Shown here in pieces: positions 18,834 through 21,376 of a DNA stretch of 21,376 nucleotides (within the stretch, counting starts at the first letter, position 1; each line of letters starts with the position of its first letter). The translations under genes were made by a program, and so were the position numbers. This stretch comes from Smittium culicis. Its lineage: Eukaryota > Kickxellomycota > Harpellomycetes > Harpellales > Legeriomycetaceae. The notes beneath the pieces are model-generated. The model was not told where the DNA came from, searched no databases, and worked only from the letters and a program-made list of their open reading frames with translations. The stretch spans positions 1 to 21,376 of the forward strand of contig LSSN01000285.1 in assembly GCA_001970855.1 (NCBI GenBank), in the 5' to 3' direction.

Positions 18834-20389
18834 ATGGTCATTAGAAAGCCCGTAAAACGTGCTAGAACCTTATTTAGCGACGTTGTGAAGGGTAATGATC
18901 ATCAATACCTATCAAATAAAGTACAAAACAGCTGTGTTGCTGATTATCCTATGGGTAACAGCCAGCATAGGCTAAACCATGATCCCAGATCACAGTTAAA
19001 CATTAAAAAAATGCAAAAAAGCTCAGCTAAAAAAATCCACGCAGGAAGAAAAGGAAATCTGACAGACATGAGCATGTATAAGGAGGTTTCCATCAAGCAT
19101 ATGCTTTTTGGAGGTGAAATGACCTGCCTCAAGAAGTTCTGCACTGGCGGCTCCGACATGAAAGTCGGCTGCTCATGGGCCCAATTCAAAGGGAACCACA
19201 TCGACGCCCTTGAGGTCATATTCAGTGCGCTTAAAGACGTGTCGTACATTAGACAGGACGACCATCGCGCCGGCACCACATACATGATTTTTAACAGCAT
19301 AAAAGACGCAAGCAATCTAATGTCTACTAAATTGGTCTATAACGAAAAGCCAATAGACCTATACCAGACAGTGAAAATCGAGGAGGATATCACTGTAGTA
19401 AACATCCCTAACTTCAGGGATGTAGGAATCGAACCAATGGCCAAGCTAATCTTAAAAGAGCTTGGGCCTTGGTGCGAAATCAAGGATATCAGCGCTTAGC
19501 GCCGATTCGACAACAACCAGTACCTCCCATATGGGATCAAAGTACTTGTTAAAAAAAATAACATGGATGTCGACCTCCCAAGCTTCCTCGACCATGAAAA
19601 TGGTAAAATAAACATTTTTTACGAGGGCTGTAAGGAGGCATGCAGCTACTGCAAGGAGGCCGGGCATTGGAAATCTGAGTGCCATAAAATCAAGAAAAAC
19701 CAAATAAAAAAAAATGCACGCGAGAACATGCAGAAGCTAAAATTCAGCTTTAACAGTTCCAACGCTGAAGCACCACCGGTATCAGCCGCTCCTCAAACTG
19801 ATGATTCTAAATCAGTGATTTCAGAAGCTCAATCCAGCTCAAAGTCGGTTGAGAAGTCAAAAATCATCAACGATACTGAAGTATCAACCAATGATGAAGC
19901 TGCAACAGCCAAAACGGGCACCATAAATCTCCTGAGGGGCACCGTAGACTTAAAAAAACCTTCCGCCAGCTCATTAAATGATGCTGTGATGCCTCCCAGC
20001 TCTAATGAAAAAGTATCATTAGATGATGATACCGAGTCTGACGGCAGTGATGATGACAATCATCAACCTAATATCAAAAGAACAGCCAAATCCACTATTA
20101 ATAGTGATGATTTCTCCGATATCTCGGTAGATAGTGATATGAGCTCCCCAATGGAGATCAAAAAAGAGTTCATATCACCGAATCTCAGCCCTAATAACGA
20201 ATCTGATGGGTATATCCCCCCATCAGCGCACGCATTGATGGCAGCAAAAGCCAGAATTGGGAAAATATCAGATCAAGAATTTAAAAATATGTATCGAATG
20301 TAGATAAGGCGCAGCCAGGAAGCAATAAAGCTGCTATAGAGCCTGAATCTGACGCCAATCATCAGGAAATCTCTGATATAGAGTACTGA
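18834..20389 (+). pseudogene. LINE ORF1 (gag-like, CCHC zinc knuckle), interrupted
   Basis: The nucleic-acid-binding first protein of a non-LTR retrotransposon. It starts at the ATG 18834 with a basic N-terminus (RKPVKRAR) and reads to a TAG at 19497. The same frame continues past it without another stop (RRFDNNQYLPYGIKV) into a zinc knuckle CSYCKEAGHWKSEC (CX2CX4HX4C, 19639-19680), then a long acidic Ser/Asp-rich tail, to a TAG at 20301. One frame over, VDKAQPGSNKAA...DIEY continues in the same acidic style to a TGA at 20387, so a one-base shift near 20300 probably ended the original frame early. If the 19497 stop is read through, ORF1 would be about 517 residues. The middle VVNIPNFRDVGIEPMAKLI is typical of the gag region just before the knuckle. 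A split into two real proteins is possible but less likely. Confidence 0.75.
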
Positions 20390-20724
20390 TGATCATCATA
20401 AAATCTTCAACACATAAAGTGAATCAAAAAATCTCTAAAAAAATTATAAAATATCAAAATCTCAAAAAAAATCTCTGAAAAAATATCGAAAAATTCTTGG
20501 TTCTCAATGTCCAAGAACTCAAAAAAGATACTGTAAAAAGGTACATTGTGCTAAATAGTATCCTAAAAGACCATCAGTTTACAGTAAAAAAAATCAGACA
20601 ACATAACGGCGAATTGAGGCACGAAATTCACTCCATTGACCACCAAAAGATCAACATATCAAAAACTGAAATAAAATCAATTGAAAAATTTCTGGGCGCG
20701 AAAATTAGGCGCGAAAAAAATTAA
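20390..20724 (+). other. Region between LINE ORF1 and ORF2
   Basis: A-rich linker with repeated AAAATCTCT-like words (20405-20490), then a lysine-rich open stretch (ATG-less; TTG at 20497 to TAA at 20722) in the same frame as ORF2. It may be a decayed N-terminal extension of ORF2 (KKIRQHNGELRHEIHSI...), but I cannot identify it. Confidence 0.4.
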
Positions 20725-21376
20725 AAATTTCGATTCGCCAATTTAAGTGGCCAAAAAAAACAAAAAATTAATTGCTCAAAAAACAACACTCTGACGGTTA
20801 TGACCTACAATATACGAGGCATAAAGAATATAAAAGAGGAACTTGAGCACTATCTGAATTTTTCAAAGTCGGATAGTGCTAAGATCAATATTCTGGCACT
20901 CCAGGAAACATTTTTAACGAAAAAAACTTACCGCTGCCGCATACCAGGATACACATGTATAGAGGCCAAAGCCGACCACGCCAGGGGCGGTACCGGTCCA
21001 CTGCTGGCAGTAAAAAATAATATTGGACTAGAAATTAGCGAATTTAAAGCAGCGCCTACTTGTCTGTCTGGGATAGTCTCTGGGCGCACCAAAAATGGTG
21101 ATAAATTCACGCTTTTGGTCACAAATGTACACTTCCCAAACGCTGGAATTCGCAAAAAGCGAGCGATTTCCGAGCTTTTGGAAAACTATAAAAATTTCAA
21201 TAAAAAATTTAAAAAACACATACTGCTGGGGGACTACAATATGGACACCCCGACGTCAAAAAAGTTTACTCTGAAGCTTAGAATTGGGTTCCAACATGCA
21301 AAAGTGACCAACTCGACATGGTCGAGGTACAATAAGAGTACTGTGGGCCGAATGATCGACCACATATACTATGCTG
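20725..21376 (+). CDS. LINE ORF2, AP-endonuclease (EEP) domain, cut by the window
   Basis: Start of the pol-like protein of a non-LTR retrotransposon; its endonuclease nicks target DNA to prime reverse transcription. The frame is open from 20725 to the edge, with the likely first Met at 20800. Counted from that Met: TYNIRG with Asn4, LALQET with Glu36, NVHFPN with His111, GDYNMD with Asp145 and Asn147, and RMIDHIYY with Asp187 and His188. These are the metal-binding and catalytic residues of the exonuclease-endonuclease-phosphatase fold, all present. The reverse transcriptase would lie to the right of the window. The endonuclease part shows no stop, which contrasts with the broken ORF1. Confidence 0.85.

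Noticed and set aside
18944..19315. Minus-strand frames opposite the LINE ORF1
   Set aside because: Antisense shadows of a recognisable gag-like frame.

Overview
The window is AT-rich eukaryotic DNA, most likely from an early-diverging filamentous fungus; Mucoromycota or Zoopagomycota is my inference, and species cannot be told. The evidence is: spliceosomal introns of about 77-163 bp with GT...AG borders in two genes; a fungal-type Ca2+/calmodulin-dependent kinase; a WrbA/Pst2-type quinone reductase; a mitochondrially targeted YCII-domain protein; and a tyrosine-recombinase (DIRS-type) retrotransposon. Intergenic DNA is very AT-rich and full of decayed transposons.

Layout. 1-117: end of a TTAA-flanked repeat. 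118-2135: AT-rich intergenic. 2136-4109 (+): six-exon CaM-kinase gene. 5015-5525 (+): two-exon thioredoxin-like (TXNDC17/DUF953) gene. 5814-6128: probable solo LTR. 6674-7114 (+): YCII-domain gene. 7369-10521: long non-coding TTAA-flanked, piggyBac-like segment. 10524-14600 (-): decayed but full-length DIRS retrotransposon with recognisable gag, reverse transcriptase, RNase H and tyrosine recombinase and matching inverted ends. 14916-16569: non-coding element with about 350-bp inverted repeats and TA at both ends (Tc1/mariner-like). 16664-17018: small foldback copy of the TTAA repeat family. 17574-18185 (+): quinone reductase. 18834 to the right edge (+): LINE with a zinc-knuckle ORF1 and the AP-endonuclease start of ORF2, cut by the window.

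The four host genes are all on the plus strand but share no pathway; each has its own flanks. They cover calcium signalling, thiol redox, a mitochondrial YCII protein and quinone detoxification. The 7.4-17.0 kb interval is a transposon nest. The least ordinary items are the TTAA repeat family (at least five end-like copies), the exact abutment of one such end with the DIRS terminus, and the long-TIR TA element. I see no CRISPR array, rRNA, convincing tRNA or novel multi-gene system.
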